64,000 nucleotides of DNA, taken from positions 2,184,536-2,248,535 of the forward strand of contig NZ_SMRO01000002.1 in the NCBI RefSeq assembly GCF_004359985.1, written 5' to 3'. Positions 1 to 8,653 of the stretch are shown piece by piece (position 1 is the first letter of the stretch; the number at the start of each line of letters is the position of its first letter). A model generated the notes under the pieces. That model did no database searches. It was not told the DNA's origin and worked only from the letters and a program-made list of their open reading frames with translations. A program made the translations under genes and the position numbers. The DNA comes from Paraburkholderia flava. Lineage in GTDB: Bacteria; Pseudomonadota; Gammaproteobacteria; Burkholderiales; Burkholderiaceae.

Positions 1-690
1 CGGTACGGACGTCCATCCAAGCACCGGCCCTTCGATCAGCACGCCGATCAACGCCCCAAGCCCGACGATCGCCGCAAGCTGCCCCGGCAGATCGAAGTGC
101 CGCGTCCGCGACGACACCGTACGATCGACCGACAACGTCAACCACAGCCCGACGATCCCGATCGGCACGTTGACGAAGAAGATGCTGCGCCAGCCGAGCA
201 GATGAATCAGCAGCCCGCCGACCAGCGGACCGGATGCCATTGCAACGCCACCGCAACCCATCCATACGCTGACCGCGGCCGCACGTTCGGAAGGCACAGG
301 ATAAGCGTCGTTGATCAGCGCGAGCGAACACGGCACGAGCAGCGCGCTACCGATGCCTTGCAACGCACGCGCTAACGTCAGCGTCGCGAGGTCGGGCGCG
401 AAACCGCACAGCACCGATGCGAGCACGAAGAGCGCAAGCCCCGCGAAGTAGACGTTGCGCGCACCGAGCCGGTCGCCTAGCGTGCCGCCCGTCATCAGCA
501 GACTCGCGAAGGTCAGCGTGTAGGCGTTGATGACCCACTGCAGCCCCGTGACGCTGCTGCTCAACGTGCTGCCGATTTCACGCAATGCAACGTTGACGAT
601 CGATGCGTCCAGCAGCACGACCGTGTAGCTGATCGATGTCGCGGCCAGCACGCGATGTGCGGTACTGCGTGTCGATACGAGCTCGGCCAC
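1..690 (-). CDS. DHA2-family MFS drug exporter (3' end missing)
   Basis: The first 230 codons of a multidrug MFS transporter; the C-terminal half lies beyond the left window edge. The protein is hydrophobic and carries hallmarks of the 14-helix DHA2 (EmrB/QacA) group: an early LLDASIVNVAL segment in helix 1, GGTLGDRLGARN in the loop after helix 2, LARALQGIGSALLVP in helix 4 and GWRSIFFVNVPIG near helix 6. I chose a GTG start at 690 because it lies two bases after the stop of the NTF2-like gene, which suggests translational coupling. No ATG fits the helix-1 boundary. It probably extrudes a toxic compound by proton antiport; the substrate cannot be told. Confidence 0.85.
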   Translation of the reverse strand, partial: MAELVSTRSTAHRVLAATSISYTVVLLDASIVNVALREIGSTLSSSVTGLQWVINAYTLTFASLLMTGGTLGDRLGARNVYFAGLALFVLASVLCGFAPDLATLTLARALQGIGSALLVPCSLALINDAYPVPSERAAAVSVWMGCGGVAMASGPLVGGLLIHLLGWRSIFFVNVPIGIVGLWLTLSVDRTVSSRTRHFDLPGQLAAIVGLGALIGVLIEGPVLGWTSVP

Positions 691-692
691 GA

Positions 693-1124
693 TCAGCGCG
701 CGTTGCCGTTGACGACGTTCATCAACGATTTGAATCCCACCCAGCCCCAGTACACGCGATGATGAACGATGAGCCCATCGGCCACGTCCATCACTTCGAC
801 GAGATCCACCTGATCGCCGTCCGGCGTCTCGCGTGGATATTCCCAGGTCAGCTGATGCCCGTTGGAAAAGAAGAGACCCGTTCGATACCAGCGCCCCAAA
901 CTATTCGGCAGCTTGCGCAGCCCTGCGTCGAAGAAGTCGCGAATCGCGGATTTGCCCCGCAGCACGCCGTCTGATTTTTCGGGCAAGGTCACGACGATCA
1001 ATGGCGTTTCGAGTATCGCATCGTCTGCATAGAGAGCGATCAAGCTCTCCAGATCGCGATCGACGACTGCGCGATGCCATTGCTCGTAGATGTGGAGAAT
1101 CGCGGGATCAGTGTGTGCGGTCAT
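693..1124 (-). CDS. NTF2-like (SnoaL-type) nuclear-transport-factor fold protein
   Basis: A 143-residue cytosolic protein that reads as a typical small alpha+beta cone: EQWHRAVVDRDLESLIALYA at the N-terminus, GKSAIRDFFDAGL in the middle and a strand-rich C-terminal half. The family includes isomerases, hydrolases and non-enzymatic binding proteins, so no reaction can be assigned. The open frame extends 37 codons further upstream, but that part has no family character; I start at MTAHTDPA. No strong Shine-Dalgarno is visible. The stop is two bases before the exporter's GTG, so the two are probably co-translated. Confidence 0.7.
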   Translation of the reverse strand: MTAHTDPAILHIYEQWHRAVVDRDLESLIALYADDAILETPLIVVTLPEKSDGVLRGKSAIRDFFDAGLRKLPNSLGRWYRTGLFFSNGHQLTWEYPRETPDGDQVDLVEVMDVADGLIVHHRVYWGWVGFKSLMNVVNGNAR

Positions 1125-1231
1125 GGCAAGAGGCGCTAAGGAGGAGATTGCATCCAGCTTAGACGCGCAACCGCTCCGGATGCTTCGACGCGGATCGAAG
1201 CATGAACCGCGCAATGAAGCCACCGCTCGTA

Positions 1232-1750
1232 TCACGCAGGTCCTGAACGCGCGAGCCGATAGCGAACATACCCCTCCGCATCAGGTCGCGCATCCGGCGC
1301 GCACCGCATGCCAAGTTTCTCCGCGACGCGCAGTGACGCCGCATTGCCCGACGCGATGCCCGCTACGATTTCATTCAGCCCCACCGTATCGAACGCGTGC
1401 CGCACGACCGCCAACGCGGCTTCGCTCGCGATACCGCGCCCCCACGTATCGCGCACGAGACGCCAGCCGATCTCCACATCGGGCCCCACCGCATCCTCCG
1501 GAATCAGCAGCACCCAGCCGACGAATCGCTCGGGCGCGTGTCGCTCGAAGATCGACCAGTAGCCGAGCCCGCGCGGATAAACCTGCGTCGTCCGCTCCTC
1601 GACGAAACGCCGATGCGCGACCGGGTCATGCCACGGCCCGGGAATGTGGCGCGTCACTTCGGGATCGCGATCCATCGCCATGCACGCATCGACATCATCG
1701 AGCGTGCGTGGACGCAGCAGCAGCCGCGCCGTACCCAGATGCGGCAACAT
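1232..1750 (-). CDS. GNAT-family N-acetyltransferase (RimJ/RimL type)
   Basis: A 172-residue acetyltransferase of the Acetyltransf_3 group. It begins with the typical TARLLLRPRTLDDVDA strand and helix. The acetyl-CoA pyrophosphate-binding motif is RDTWGRGIASEAA, followed by the late-family motif SGNAASLRVAEKLGM. The start at 1750 is preceded by GGGGAGG at eight-base spacing; an ATG seven codons upstream would place that Shine-Dalgarno inside the coding region, so I reject it. The acceptor (ribosomal protein, antibiotic or small molecule) cannot be read from the sequence. It lies about 110 bp upstream of the NTF2-like gene on the same strand. Confidence 0.85.
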   Translation of the reverse strand: MLPHLGTARLLLRPRTLDDVDACMAMDRDPEVTRHIPGPWHDPVAHRRFVEERTTQVYPRGLGYWSIFERHAPERFVGWVLLIPEDAVGPDVEIGWRLVRDTWGRGIASEAALAVVRHAFDTVGLNEIVAGIASGNAASLRVAEKLGMRCAPDARPDAEGYVRYRLARSGPA

Positions 1751-2018
1751 CGATAGAACCTCCCCAAACAAACATTACCGAATTCAAACAAAAATCCAAC
1801 AACATCAATACATAAATTACATCCATCGCACTTAAAACAAAACCGAAACGGGTCGGGACCAGGGATTACCACCGATAAGCTGCAATCCTCCATGCGTTTG
1901 CTTAACGGTCGGCGTACACTCGCTTCAAACTCAAACGGGGTAAGGCGGCACAGCGATACACAGCAACAAGCGGCCTTTCGTTCATCACGAAGAAACCGGA
2001 GACTCAGGAGAACAATCG

Positions 2019-3242
2019 ATGAGCTGGACTCGAGAACAACGAAACGTAACGATTGCCGCCTTTCTAGGCTGGACACTCGATGCATTCGATTTCTTTCTGA
2101 TGGTTTTCGTTCTGAAAGACATCGCGGCGGAATTCGGAACGGACATCAAAGCGGTCTCTTTCGGGATCATGTTGACGCTGATGGCGCGTCCCGTCGGGGC
2201 ACTGATTTTCGGCTGGCTCGCCGACAAGTACGGCCGTCGACCCACGCTGATGGTCAACATCGCGTGCTTCTCGTTACTCGAACTGCTGTCCGGTTTCTCG
2301 CCGAACCTCACCACCCTGCTCGTGCTGCGTGCGCTGTTCGGCATCGCGATGGGCGGCGAATGGGGCGTCGGCGGTGCACTGACGATGGAAACCGTGCCGC
2401 CCAAGTCGCGCGGCATCGTGTCGGGGCTGCTGCAGGCCGGCTACCCATGCGGCTATCTGCTCGCGTCGATCGTGTTCGGGCTGTTCTATCAATACATCGG
2501 CTGGCGCGGCATGTTCTTCGTCGGCGTGCTGCCGGCGCTGCTCGTGCTGTACGTGCGGGCACACGTGCCGGAATCTCCTGCGTTCAAGACGCTCGAGAAG
2601 AAGGTGCGTCCGGGTCTCATCGAAACGTTGAAGCACAACTGGAAGATGTCGCTGTACGCGATCATCCTGATGACCGCGTTCAACTTCTTCTCGCACGGCT
2701 CGCAGGATCTTTATCCGACGTTCCTGCGGATCCAGCATAAGTTCGATCCTCACACCATCCTGTGGATCTCCGTCGTGCTGAACATCGGCGCGATGGTCGG
2801 CGGTCTGTTCTTCGGCGCGCTGTCGGAGAAGATCGGCCGCAAGCGCGCGATCTGCATCGCCGCATTGATCGCGCTGCCGGTGATCCCGCTGTGGGCGTTC
2901 TCGAGCACGGCAATCATGCTCGCGGTCGGCGCGTTCCTGCTGCAGATCTCCGTGCAAGGCGCATGGGGCGTGATCCCTGTACATCTGAACGAAATCTCGC
3001 CGGATGAAATTCGCGCGACGTTCCCGGGTCTCGTCTACCAGCTCGGCAACCTGATCGCGTCGGTCAACGGACCGCTGCAGGCAGGCGTCGCCGAAGCGCA
3101 CGGCAACGACTACGCGACCGTGATGGCGACGGTGATCGGCATCGTCGCGGTCGTGATTGCGATATTGATCTGGTTTAGCCGTGAACGTCGCGGCATAGAT
3201 ATGACACAATCTGCAGAACAGGTTGTCGCGGCCATTCACTAG
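2019..3242 (+). CDS. MFS carboxylate transporter, SHS (lactate/sialate symporter) type
   Basis: A 407-residue, 12-helix inner-membrane permease. The signature after helix 2 is GWLADKYGRRPTL, with a second copy, GALSEKIGRKRA, between helices 8 and 9. The helix-1 sequence WTLDAFDFFLMVFVLKDIA and the segment GGEWGVGGALTMETVPPKSR resemble JEN/SHS proton symporters for lactate and related monocarboxylates; the exact substrate is inference. AGGAG at 2006-2010 precedes the ATG. The 268 bp upstream are AT-richer than the surroundings and hold the promoter region shared back-to-back with the acetyltransferase. A strong terminator follows, so it is a single-gene unit. Confidence 0.85.
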   Translation: MSWTREQRNVTIAAFLGWTLDAFDFFLMVFVLKDIAAEFGTDIKAVSFGIMLTLMARPVGALIFGWLADKYGRRPTLMVNIACFSLLELLSGFSPNLTTLLVLRALFGIAMGGEWGVGGALTMETVPPKSRGIVSGLLQAGYPCGYLLASIVFGLFYQYIGWRGMFFVGVLPALLVLYVRAHVPESPAFKTLEKKVRPGLIETLKHNWKMSLYAIILMTAFNFFSHGSQDLYPTFLRIQHKFDPHTILWISVVLNIGAMVGGLFFGALSEKIGRKRAICIAALIALPVIPLWAFSSTAIMLAVGAFLLQISVQGAWGVIPVHLNEISPDEIRATFPGLVYQLGNLIASVNGPLQAGVAEAHGNDYATVMATVIGIVAVVIAILIWFSRERRGIDMTQSAEQVVAAIH

Positions 3243-3273
3243 CCCGCCGACCGGAAGCAAAAAACCGGCGGGC
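3242..3273 (+). other. Inverted repeat after the MFS gene
   Basis: GCCCGCCG at 3242-3249 pairs with CGGCGGGC at 3266-3273 around an A-rich 16-base loop. It overlaps the last base of the MFS stop codon. There is no T-run, so it is more likely an mRNA-end stabilising hairpin than a terminator. Confidence 0.4.
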
Positions 3274-3312
3274 ACGACCTGCCGGACAACATTGCCAGCA
3301 TTTGCCATACGA

Positions 3313-3345
3313 GGCCGTTCCGACTCACGTCGGAACGGCCTTTTT
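3313..3345 (+). terminator. Intrinsic terminator of the MFS gene
   Basis: A perfect 12-bp stem (GGCCGTTCCGAC and its complement) with a TCAC loop is followed directly by five Ts at 3341-3345. It isolates the MFS transporter from the psrA-like gene downstream. Confidence 0.9.
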
Positions 3346-3452
3346 CGTCTGCGGTCCGGGATGCCTGCACAGTCGTGCGCCTCCCGCTTTTTAGAGGAGT
3401 CTATCCACACACAACGCTTGCTCGCTCGACCCTATCCTTTTTATCCTGAAAA

Positions 3453-3480
3453 AAACGGCTGTTTCAAATACTTATTTGAA
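3453..3480. promoter_or_regulatory. Two palindromic candidate PsrA operators
   Basis: AAAC-GGCT-GTTT at 3453-3464 matches the published PsrA consensus form (G/C)AAAC-N2-4-GTTT(G/C) in core and spacing. It abuts TTCAAAT-ACTT-ATTTGAA at 3463-3480, a perfect 7-bp inverted repeat. They lie 43-70 bp before the regulator's ATG. A weak -35/-10 pair (TTGCTC at 3418, TTATCC at 3441, 17-bp spacer) precedes them, so binding there would repress the regulator itself. The palindromes are seen; the PsrA link is inference from motif and protein family. Confidence 0.65.
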
Positions 3481-3522
3481 TCGCTTGTTTGCGGCTGGGC
3501 AACCGGCATTGGGAGACGCAAC

Positions 3523-4416
3523 ATGGCAGTTCGCACAACGGGCCGGCCCGCCGGCGACACGAAATCAAGAATCCTCGACGCAGCCGAAGCACTCTTCATC
3601 GAGTGCGGCTACGAGGCCATGTCGCTGCGGCAGATCACCTCGCGCGCTGAGGTCAATCTCGCCGCGGTCAACTATCACTTTGGCAACAAGGAAGCACTGA
3701 TCCACGCGATGCTCTCGCGCCGGCTCGACCGGCTCAACGAGGAGCGATTGAAACTGCTCGAACGCTTCGACGCGATGCTTGGCTCGCGTCTGACCTGCGA
3801 GCACGTGCTCGGCGCGATGTTCATTCCCGCGCTGCGGTTATCGCGCGAACCGCGGGTCGGGGGCAAGGCGTTCCTGCGTCTGCTCGGACGCGCATACACC
3901 GATCCGTCGTCGTTCATCCGCGATTTTCTGGGTGCGCACTACGCGTCGGTGGCCGTGCGGTTCTTCGACGCGTTCCAGCGTGCGCTGCCGCATCTGCCGC
4001 GCGAAGAACTCGGCTGGCGTCTGCACTTCGCGATCGGCGCGCTGTCGGGGGTACTCGCCGGCACGGACACGGAGAGCCTCATCTCCGAGTTCTCGCAAGG
4101 CAAGAACATGAACGACCTGCAACTGATCGCGCGGCTCGCGTCGCTGATGGTCGCGGCATTGAAGGCGCCGCAACCGGACGCAAACCAGCTCGCCGCGTTC
4201 GCGGCCGTCCTCGGCGATGCCGCTGACGGCACGCCGGACAGCGGCAGCACGCTCGCGTGTCCGATCGCGGCGGCTGCGATCGCGCAGACGGCGGTGCCGG
4301 TCGAACGCAGCAACGGCAGCGGTGGCAATAGCAACAGCGGCAACAGCAGCAATAGCACCAACAGTTCACCGGCGACCGAAAGCGTGACCGCACAGGTCGT
4401 GCACGGCACCGCGTGA
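3523..4416 (+). CDS. psrA: PsrA-like TetR-family regulator of fatty-acid degradation
   Basis: A 297-residue TetR repressor. The N-terminal helix-turn-helix (about residues 10-60) contains ILDAAEALFIECGYEAMSL, ITSRAEVNLAAVNYHFGNKE and ALIHAMLSRRL, very close to Pseudomonas PsrA, which represses beta-oxidation genes and is released by long-chain fatty acids. The start at 3523 has GGGAGA six bases upstream; a longer open frame from 3223 runs through the terminator and operators and is rejected. The protein is roughly 60 residues longer than typical PsrA because of a Ser/Asn/Gly-rich tail (for example SGGNSNSGNSSNSTN), probably disordered. The next genes form a fatty-acid oxidation operon, which supports the assignment. 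Confidence 0.8.
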   Translation: MAVRTTGRPAGDTKSRILDAAEALFIECGYEAMSLRQITSRAEVNLAAVNYHFGNKEALIHAMLSRRLDRLNEERLKLLERFDAMLGSRLTCEHVLGAMFIPALRLSREPRVGGKAFLRLLGRAYTDPSSFIRDFLGAHYASVAVRFFDAFQRALPHLPREELGWRLHFAIGALSGVLAGTDTESLISEFSQGKNMNDLQLIARLASLMVAALKAPQPDANQLAAFAAVLGDAADGTPDSGSTLACPIAAAAIAQTAVPVERSNGSGGNSNSGNSSNSTNSSPATESVTAQVVHGTA

Positions 4417-4423
4417 AACCGCA

Positions 4424-4527
4424 CTCGAACGGCACCCGAGCACGATCCTTGCGGTGTCGTTCGAGCCCGGCCTGAACAGCGACCGCGCGGTCGGGCGGCG
4501 GCGTCTACGTAGCAACATCGCGTAGAC
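4424..4527. other. Three inverted repeats between psrA-like and fadE-like genes
   Basis: The 260-bp gap holds three dyads: CTCGAACGGCAC at 4424-4435 with a near-complement at 4454-4465; the perfect palindrome CGACCGCGCGGTCG at 4480-4493; and GTCTACG at 4503-4509 with CGTAGAC at 4521-4527. None has a T-run and none matches the AAAC/GTTT PsrA core. They may be operators or transcript hairpins for fadE; the function is unknown. Confidence 0.4.
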
Positions 4528-4676
4528 CAACCGCCGATCGTGCCGGCCGTGCCGTCAAGGCCGGCCTGAACCAGACGACAGGCTTCGTGCCCGTCACAAC
4601 CCGAACACGCGCGCCGTCCGTCGTGGGGATGCGCTCGCCCGCAGAAACAGAGACAGGAACAGAAGGAGGAATCGTC

Positions 4677-7175
4677 ATGACGTGGTTCATCATTGCGCTC
4701 GTGGTCATCGGTGGGGCGTTGATCTATCGCCGGGCGCCGGCATCGTGGTGGCTGGCCTTCATGATCGTGTGGGTCGCGGCCGCGCATTGGCTGGGCGGCG
4801 CCGGTGGATTCGGCACGACGCTCCTCGCGATCGTCTTCGTGTTGCCCGCGCTCGTGCTCGCGGTCAAGCCGCTGCGTCGTGCGTGGCTGTCGCGGCGCGT
4901 ACTCGACGTGTTCCGCAAGATCCTGCCGGAGATGTCGCCGACCGAGCGCGATGCGATCGAAGCCGGCACGGTGTGGTGGGATGCCGCGCTGTTCTCCGGC
5001 CGACCGCACTGGGACACGCTGCTCGCGTACGGTCCCGTGACGCTCACGGCCGAAGAGCAATCGTTCCTCGACAACGAGACCGAGCGTCTGTGCGATCTTG
5101 CGAACGATTGGGAAAGCACCGCCGTGTGGCAGGACATGTCGCCGGAAGCGTGGCAGTACGTGAAGGAAAAAGGCTTTCTCGGGATGATCATTCCGAAGCA
5201 GTACGGCGGCAAGCAGTTCTCCGCGTACGCGCATTCGCAGGTCATCATGAAGCTCGCGACGCGCTGTTCGGCGGCGGCCGTCTCGGTGATGGTGCCGAAC
5301 TCGCTCGGACCCGCCGAGCTGCTGATGCACTACGGCACCGACGAGCAAAAGAACTACTATCTGCCCCGCCTCGCGCGCGGCGACGAGATCCCCTGCTTCG
5401 CGCTGACGAGTCCGTACGCGGGCTCCGACGCAGCCGCCATTCCCGACGTCGGCGTGGTCTGCAAAGGCACGTTCGACGGTCGCGAAACGCTCGGTTTTCG
5501 CGTGACGTGGGACAAGCGCTACATTACGCTCGGTCCGATCGCGACGGTGCTCGGTCTCGCGTTCCGCGTGCAGGATCCCGACCATCTGCTCGGTGGCGAC
5601 GACGAACCCGGCATCACCTGCGCGCTGATTCCGACGCGTCATCCGGGCGTGAACATCGGCCGGCGTCACTGGCCGCTAAACGCGGTGTTCCAGAACGGCC
5701 CGAACTCGGGCAAGGACGTCTTCATTCCGCTCGACTGGGTGATCGGCGGACGCGCGCAGGTCGGCAACGGCTGGCGCATGCTGATGGAATGTCTCGCGGC
5801 GGGTCGCGCGATCTCGCTGCCGTCGTCGAACGTCGGGATGGCGAAGATCGCGGTGCGCGGCACCGGTGCGTACGCTGCGGTGCGGCGTCAGTTCCGCACG
5901 GCCGTCGGCAAGTTCGAGGGCGTGCAGGAAGCGCTCGGCCGTATGGGCGGCAATCTCTATGTGATGGATGCCGCGCGTCGTCTGTCCGCGCATGCGGTCG
6001 ATCTCGGCGAAAAGCCGTCGGTGATTTCCGCGATCGCGAAGTATCACATCACCGAGCGCGCACGAAAGGTCATCAACGACGGCATGGACGTCGTCGCCGG
6101 CAAGGGCATCTGCATGGGCCCGTCGAACTTCCTCGCACGTGCGTACCAGCAGGTGCCGATCGCGATCACGGTCGAAGGCGCGAACATTCTCACGCGTTGC
6201 CTGATCATCTTCGGGCAAGGCGCGATCCGCTGCCATCCGTTTGTGCTGAAAGAGATGTCCGCCGTGCGCGAGACCGATCGCGCGAAAGCGCTGATCGATT
6301 TCGACGAAGCGTTCTTCGGTCACATCGCGTTCACGCTGTCGAACGTCGTGCGCAGTTTCGTCGATAGCGTGACCGGCGGCCTCCTGATCGCGAAGCCGCA
6401 GCGCGCGTACGCACCGCTCGTGCACTACTACCGCGCGGCGAGTCGGATCTCCACGGCATTCGCATTGCTCGCCGATGTATCGATGTTCGTGCTCGGCGGC
6501 GACCTGAAGCGGCGCGAGCGAATCTCCGGCCGACTCGGCGACGTGCTGTCGCAGCTGTACCTGATCTCGTCGACGCTCAAGCGCTTCGAGGACGAAGGCC
6601 GTCAGGAAGCGGACCTGCCGCTCGTGCGCTGGGGTGTCGAAGATTCGCTGTACCAGGCACAGCACGCACTCGACGGCGTACTCGCGAATTACCCGAACCG
6701 CGTCGCGGCAGCGCTTGTGCGCGTGCTCGCGTTCCCGTTCGGTTTGCCGCATCGCGAACCGTCCGACCAGCTCGGCACCGAGATCGCCGAATTGATGCAG
6801 ACGCCCGGCGCCGCACGCGACCGGTTGCTCTCGGATTCGTACATCCCGCCGGTCGAAATCGATGCGCTCGGTTATGGCGAACTGGTGTTCGCGCTGAACC
6901 CGCGCGTCACACAGATCGACCAGAAACTTCGCGAAGCGGTGAAGCGCGGCGAGATCGAACCGATGCCGCAGAGCCTCCCCGACCTCGCCGGCTGGACCGA
7001 CATCGCGCAGCAACGCGGCCTGATCGACGCGGACGAACGCAAGACGCTCGACGATTATGCGCATTACGGTGCGATGGTCGTGAAGGTCGACGACTTCGAT
7101 CAGGACTTCGGGATCCTCGGCGATCTGCAGCGCCGCAAGGAAGCACTCGACAAAGCGATGCAGCTTGCCGCATGA
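4677..7175 (+). CDS. fadE: FadE-type membrane-associated acyl-CoA dehydrogenase
   Basis: An 832-residue protein, close to the 814 of E. coli FadE. Residues 1-75 hold two or three hydrophobic segments (WFIIALVVIGGALIY, WWLAFMIVWVAAAHWLGG, LLAIVFVLPALVLAV), then the flavin-dependent dehydrogenase core, including FALTSPYAGSDAA near residue 240 and MECLAAGRAISLPSS near 375, and a long C-terminal domain of the DUF1974 type. It catalyses the first, FAD-dependent oxidation of fatty acyl-CoA, passing electrons to the membrane quinone pool through ETF. AAGGAGGA at 4663-4670 fixes the start at 4677; a frame extension to 4587 is unnecessary. It heads the beta-oxidation gene set. Confidence 0.92.
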   Translation: MTWFIIALVVIGGALIYRRAPASWWLAFMIVWVAAAHWLGGAGGFGTTLLAIVFVLPALVLAVKPLRRAWLSRRVLDVFRKILPEMSPTERDAIEAGTVWWDAALFSGRPHWDTLLAYGPVTLTAEEQSFLDNETERLCDLANDWESTAVWQDMSPEAWQYVKEKGFLGMIIPKQYGGKQFSAYAHSQVIMKLATRCSAAAVSVMVPNSLGPAELLMHYGTDEQKNYYLPRLARGDEIPCFALTSPYAGSDAAAIPDVGVVCKGTFDGRETLGFRVTWDKRYITLGPIATVLGLAFRVQDPDHLLGGDDEPGITCALIPTRHPGVNIGRRHWPLNAVFQNGPNSGKDVFIPLDWVIGGRAQVGNGWRMLMECLAAGRAISLPSSNVGMAKIAVRGTGAYAAVRRQFRTAVGKFEGVQEALGRMGGNLYVMDAARRLSAHAVDLGEKPSVISAIAKYHITERARKVINDGMDVVAGKGICMGPSNFLARAYQQVPIAITVEGANILTRCLIIFGQGAIRCHPFVLKEMSAVRETDRAKALIDFDEAFFGHIAFTLSNVVRSFVDSVTGGLLIAKPQRAYAPLVHYYRAASRISTAFALLADVSMFVLGGDLKRRERISGRLGDVLSQLYLISSTLKRFEDEGRQEADLPLVRWGVEDSLYQAQHALDGVLANYPNRVAAALVRVLAFPFGLPHREPSDQLGTEIAELMQTPGAARDRLLSDSYIPPVEIDALGYGELVFALNPRVTQIDQKLREAVKRGEIEPMPQSLPDLAGWTDIAQQRGLIDADERKTLDDYAHYGAMVVKVDDFDQDFGILGDLQRRKEALDKAMQLAA

Positions 7176-7229
7176 GTCGCCCACCGTGCACACTGACGTG
7201 ACTGAACCTCGCCGGCGGAACAACGGACG

Positions 7230-8651
7230 ATGAACGACTCCTACCTGAATTTCGTCAACTCGGCGTTCGGCGCGCGCCTCGCGCGCTCGCTCGGGCTGCC
7301 GAAACCCGAAGTGCTGCGCCGCTATCGCGAAGACAAGCCGGAATACGACGGCCTCGTCGCGGTCGGTGCAGGTACTGCGCCGCAATTACTCGACGCGCTC
7401 GCGGACGTTGTCGCGAGCACCGGTCTCACGAGCGTCGCGCACGAAAGCGCGGGGCTGTGGATTCCGCTCGCGAACCGCCACGGTCTGATGACCGGTCGCT
7501 TCGAGCCGGCCGAAAGCGGTTCATCCGCGCGCGTCGCGGCGCTCGTATTCGATGCAAGCGGCATCGACGACAGCGCGCAGCTCGATGCGCTTTACCAGTT
7601 CTTTCACGACACGCTGCGCTCGCTCGGCAAGTGCGGTCGCATCGTGGTCCTTGGGCGCACGCCTGAGACTTGCGATGAGCCTCGCCGCCATACTGCGCAG
7701 CGCGCGCTCGAAGGCTTGACGCGTTCGCTCGGCAAGGAAGCACGACGGGGCATCACGTCGAACCTGATCTATGTTGCGCCGCAGGCCGCGCATCGACTCG
7801 AAGGCACGTTGCGCTTCTTCCTGTCGCCGCGCTCGGCATATGTGTCGGGTCAGGTCGTGCGGATCGAATCTCAAGCGACTGAAGCGGACGTCGCGCTACC
7901 CGCGTCGTTCGACTGGACTCACCCGCTCGCCGGACGCCGAGCGGTCGTCACCGGCGCCGCACGCGGCATCGGCGCGGCAATCGCAAGCGTGCTCGCCGCG
8001 CAGGGCGCGCACGTGATCGGTATCGACATTCCGTCCGCGCACGATGCACTCGCGACGACGATGCGTCCGCTCAACGGCACCGCGCTCACGTTCGACATCG
8101 CCGCGCCCGATGCGCCTGCGCAGATCGCCGCCGCGCTCGACGAAAACGGCATCGACATCGTCGTGCACAACGCCGGCATCACGAAGGACAAGACCATCGC
8201 GAAGATGAGCGACGCCGCGTGGCACAGCGTGCTCGACATCAACCTCGGCGCGCAGGAACGCATCGACGATACGTTGCTCGCGGCCGGTACGCTGCGCGAC
8301 GGCGGACGGATCGTGTGCGTATCGTCGATCAGCGGCATCGCGGGCAATCTCGGGCAGACCAACTATGCGGCGTCGAAGGCGGGCGTGATCGGCCGCGTGC
8401 AGAGCATGGCGCCGCGTTTGCGCGAACGACGCATCACGATCAACGCGGTCGCACCCGGCTTCATCGAAACGCAGATGACCGCGAAGATTCCGCTCGCGAT
8501 CCGCGAAGCCGGCCGCCGGATGAATTCGATGAGCCAGGGCGGTCTGCCGGTCGATGTCGCACAGACCATCGCGTGGCTCGCGCAGCCGACATCGGCGGGC
8601 GTCACCGGACAGGTCGTGCGCGTATGCGGCCAGAGCCTGATCGGAGCGTGA
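7230..8651 (+). CDS. High-molecular-weight 3-oxoacyl reductase (FabG4-type SDR)
   Basis: A 473-residue short-chain dehydrogenase with an extra N-terminal domain of about 230 residues, as in mycobacterial FabG4 (HMW FabG). The N-terminal part is a Rossmann-like domain without a cofactor glycine motif. The C-terminal SDR domain has the nucleotide motif TGAARGIG (about 241-248), HNAG, and the catalytic Ser with Y379 and K383 in TNYAASK. It would interconvert 3-ketoacyl and 3-hydroxyacyl thioesters. In this context it may do the second oxidation of beta-oxidation, or the reverse reaction. The stop is two bases before the MaoC ATG. Confidence 0.88.
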   Translation: MNDSYLNFVNSAFGARLARSLGLPKPEVLRRYREDKPEYDGLVAVGAGTAPQLLDALADVVASTGLTSVAHESAGLWIPLANRHGLMTGRFEPAESGSSARVAALVFDASGIDDSAQLDALYQFFHDTLRSLGKCGRIVVLGRTPETCDEPRRHTAQRALEGLTRSLGKEARRGITSNLIYVAPQAAHRLEGTLRFFLSPRSAYVSGQVVRIESQATEADVALPASFDWTHPLAGRRAVVTGAARGIGAAIASVLAAQGAHVIGIDIPSAHDALATTMRPLNGTALTFDIAAPDAPAQIAAALDENGIDIVVHNAGITKDKTIAKMSDAAWHSVLDINLGAQERIDDTLLAAGTLRDGGRIVCVSSISGIAGNLGQTNYAASKAGVIGRVQSMAPRLRERRITINAVAPGFIETQMTAKIPLAIREAGRRMNSMSQGGLPVDVAQTIAWLAQPTSAGVTGQVVRVCGQSLIGA

Positions 8652-8653
8652 CG

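Noticed and set aside
3223..3522. Longer start for the TetR regulator
   Set aside because: The extension would read through the MFS terminator and the operators and has no family sequence; the ATG at 3523 has a good Shine-Dalgarno.
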